Part shown: positions 6,774-8,219 of the stretch, piece by piece | Layout: each line of letters opens with the position of its first letter | Position numbering within the stretch: position 1 is the stretch's first letter | Origin: an uncultured Bacilli bacterium | GTDB taxonomy: Bacteria > Bacillota_I > Bacilli_A > RFN20 > CAG-449 | DNA length: 8,219 nucleotides | Assembly (NCBI GenBank): GCA_947593895.1 | Contig: CANQDY010000057.1 | Location: 1 to 8,219 of the forward strand | Direction of reading: 5' to 3' | Translations under genes and position numbers: made by a program | The notes under the pieces: model-generated | The model's input: the letters and a program-made list of their open reading frames with translations, nothing else | Told to the model about the DNA's origin: nothing | The model's database searches: none

Positions 6774-8219
6774 ATGGATGTATTATTTGAAAGATTTTTA
6801 AAAAAGATAGGAATTGAAGATTTATCAAAGTTCGATAACTGTTCTTTTAAAGTGAATAAAAATGATAAAGATACGGGTATATGCTATGTAACTATTACTA
6901 GCAAATATTGTTTTCAGTATGTTGTTGCGAAGGAATTACTTGATAAGCTAGATAAGTCGCCGTTTAAAACCAGTGTTAATTTTTTATATGAGAATCGGAT
7001 TACTCCAGATCAAGCATTTAATTTACTAAGAGATGAACTTGCTTATAATACTGGATTAGATGAAAATCATATGCCTATTTGTGTTAAGAATAAAAATGAA
7101 TTGAAATTTATATTTTATGGAAAAATTCACTTTGATACATTTCAACCAATTTTAAAAATGTGGGAAGAATTATTTGATGAACTAGACATTCCTTTTGATA
7201 TAAGTACGAACATTTCTTACGTTAATGATGAGATGATTAAAGAGCAAGAAAAAAAATTTGACGCTAATCTAAGAAAAAAAATTAATGAAAATTATAATGA
7301 GAGAATGGATCGAATTTATTCTAATACCGAAACAATACAAAGAGTTAAGGGAAATTATGTTAAGACTCAGATTTGCGATATTTATGATTCGACAGGTAAT
7401 GTAGAAATAAATGGTGAAGTATTTTATTGTGAAGAAAGAATTTCTAAAAAAGGAAAGCAAATAGTAACTATTTTTGTTTACGATCATACTGATTCAATTG
7501 AAGTAACAATGATTGAAAATCGTAGAAACTTTGAACCAGAAAAACTTGCCCAGTATAAGCAAATTGGAGCTCATTTAAATATTAAAGGAGGAGCGGAACG
7601 TTCCAGGTTTAATAATGAACTACAGGTTTTAGCGGACTATGTTTCGATTGATCCTACTCCATTTAATAAAGAAAGACTTGATAGCTCGGAAGAAAAAAGA
7701 GTTGAACTTCACGCACATAGTAAAATGTCAACGATGGATGGAGTTTGTACTGTTGATGATTACTTTAAGCAAGCATCAAAATGGGGACATAAAGCTTTAG
7801 CAATAACGGATCATGAAAATGTTCAGGCTTTCCCTGATGTTCAATCAGCCGCAAAAAAATATGGAGTTAAAGCTTTATATGGTTGCGAAATGAATATGAT
7901 CGATGATCAACTTGAATATATTTATAATCCATCAGATCAAGAATTACATAATGCTACATATGTAGTTTTTGACTTTGAAACAACTGGCCTATCAGCAAGA
8001 TACGATCGAATTATCGAATTTGGTGCAGTTAAATTTAAAGATGGTTTAGTAGTTGATTCAATGGACTTATTGATTGATCCTGAAATTCCAATTTCTAAAT
8101 ATATTCAAGAAAAAACTCATATTACTAATCAAATGGTTCATGGTCAAAAAAGAATTAAAGAAGCACTAAAAATTATCCAAGGTTTTATCGGGGATAGTAT
8201 TTTAGTTTCTCATAATGCC
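6774..8219 (+). CDS. polC: DNA polymerase III PolC-type alpha subunit, 3'-truncated by the window edge
   Basis: PolC is the replicative DNA polymerase of low-GC Gram-positives, with its proofreading exonuclease built in. The frame is open from ATG 6774 to the last base, giving 482 residues of a protein usually about 1,430 long. Order seen: an N-terminal domain (about 1-185) with a charged helix near its end; an OB fold starting near R190 (compare the Bacillus RITVQGYVFDAE segment); the first part of the PHP domain with VELHAHSKMS (H313, H315), D322, ITDHE (D346, H347) and YGCE (E372); then the DnaQ-like exonuclease inserted in PHP, with VFDFETTGLSA (catalytic D400, E402) and ending in SHNA. 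Polymerase motifs lie outside the window. The start is 7 bases after rseP. Its ribosome binding site is weak (TTAGG, 6763-6767), so translation probably depends on rseP coupling. The usual proS between them is absent. An ATG at 6778 is in another frame. Confidence 0.96.
   Translation, partial: MDVLFERFLKKIGIEDLSKFDNCSFKVNKNDKDTGICYVTITSKYCFQYVVAKELLDKLDKSPFKTSVNFLYENRITPDQAFNLLRDELAYNTGLDENHMPICVKNKNELKFIFYGKIHFDTFQPILKMWEELFDELDIPFDISTNISYVNDEMIKEQEKKFDANLRKKINENYNERMDRIYSNTETIQRVKGNYVKTQICDIYDSTGNVEINGEVFYCEERISKKGKQIVTIFVYDHTDSIEVTMIENRRNFEPEKLAQYKQIGAHLNIKGGAERSRFNNELQVLADYVSIDPTPFNKERLDSSEEKRVELHAHSKMSTMDGVCTVDDYFKQASKWGHKALAITDHENVQAFPDVQSAAKKYGVKALYGCEMNMIDDQLEYIYNPSDQELHNATYVVFDFETTGLSARYDRIIEFGAVKFKDGLVVDSMDLLIDPEIPISKYIQEKTHITNQMVHGQKRIKEALKIIQGFIGDSILVSHNA

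Noticed and set aside
7269..7487. A 72-codon open frame on the minus strand
   Set aside because: It is antisense to the polC N-terminal and OB region, and its Ile/Phe/Tyr/Ser/Asn-rich translation is typical of reversed AT-rich coding sequence.

Overview
This is an ordinary core-genome window from a low-GC Gram-positive bacterium (Bacillota, most likely class Bacilli). The evidence is AT-rich sequence, AAGGAG-type ribosome binding sites, a Gram-positive PolC polymerase, and the gene order rpsB-tsf-pyrH-frr-cdsA-dxr-rseP-polC, which matches the classic Bacillus/Staphylococcus cluster with some genes missing. Every tryptophan visible in the eight frames is TGG, no TGA occurs in frame, and stops are TAA (TAG for rseP), so nothing suggests the mycoplasma UGA=Trp code. 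The very AT-rich sequence, the long Lys/Glu/Thr tail on S2 and the two missing genes would fit an Erysipelotrichia/RF39/Acholeplasma-like lineage. That placement is inference.

Layout, all on the + strand. Bases 1-3151 hold a translation/nucleotide block: rpsB (5' end outside the window), tsf, pyrH and frr. They are tightly packed except for a hairpin with a T-run between tsf and pyrH, and the block ends at a strong nested hairpin terminator after frr. A 285-bp AT-rich gap follows, where uppS normally sits. It ends in a good -10 box inside a perfect inverted repeat just before cdsA. Bases 3437-8219 hold a second transcription unit: cdsA, dxr, rseP and the first 482 codons of polC (cut by the window edge). 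Its junctions overlap or nearly touch, and the proS gene usual between rseP and polC is absent.

Functionally, S2, EF-Ts and RRF serve translation, and UMP kinase feeds pyrimidine nucleotide supply. CdsA makes CDP-diacylglycerol for phospholipids, Dxr commits carbon to the MEP isoprenoid pathway, RseP is an intramembrane site-2 protease, and PolC is the replicative polymerase. I found no mobile element, CRISPR array, tRNA, rRNA or novel multigene system. The points worth a second look are the two gene losses relative to the canonical order, the S2 tail, the atypical RseP motifs, the promoter palindrome and the nested terminator.
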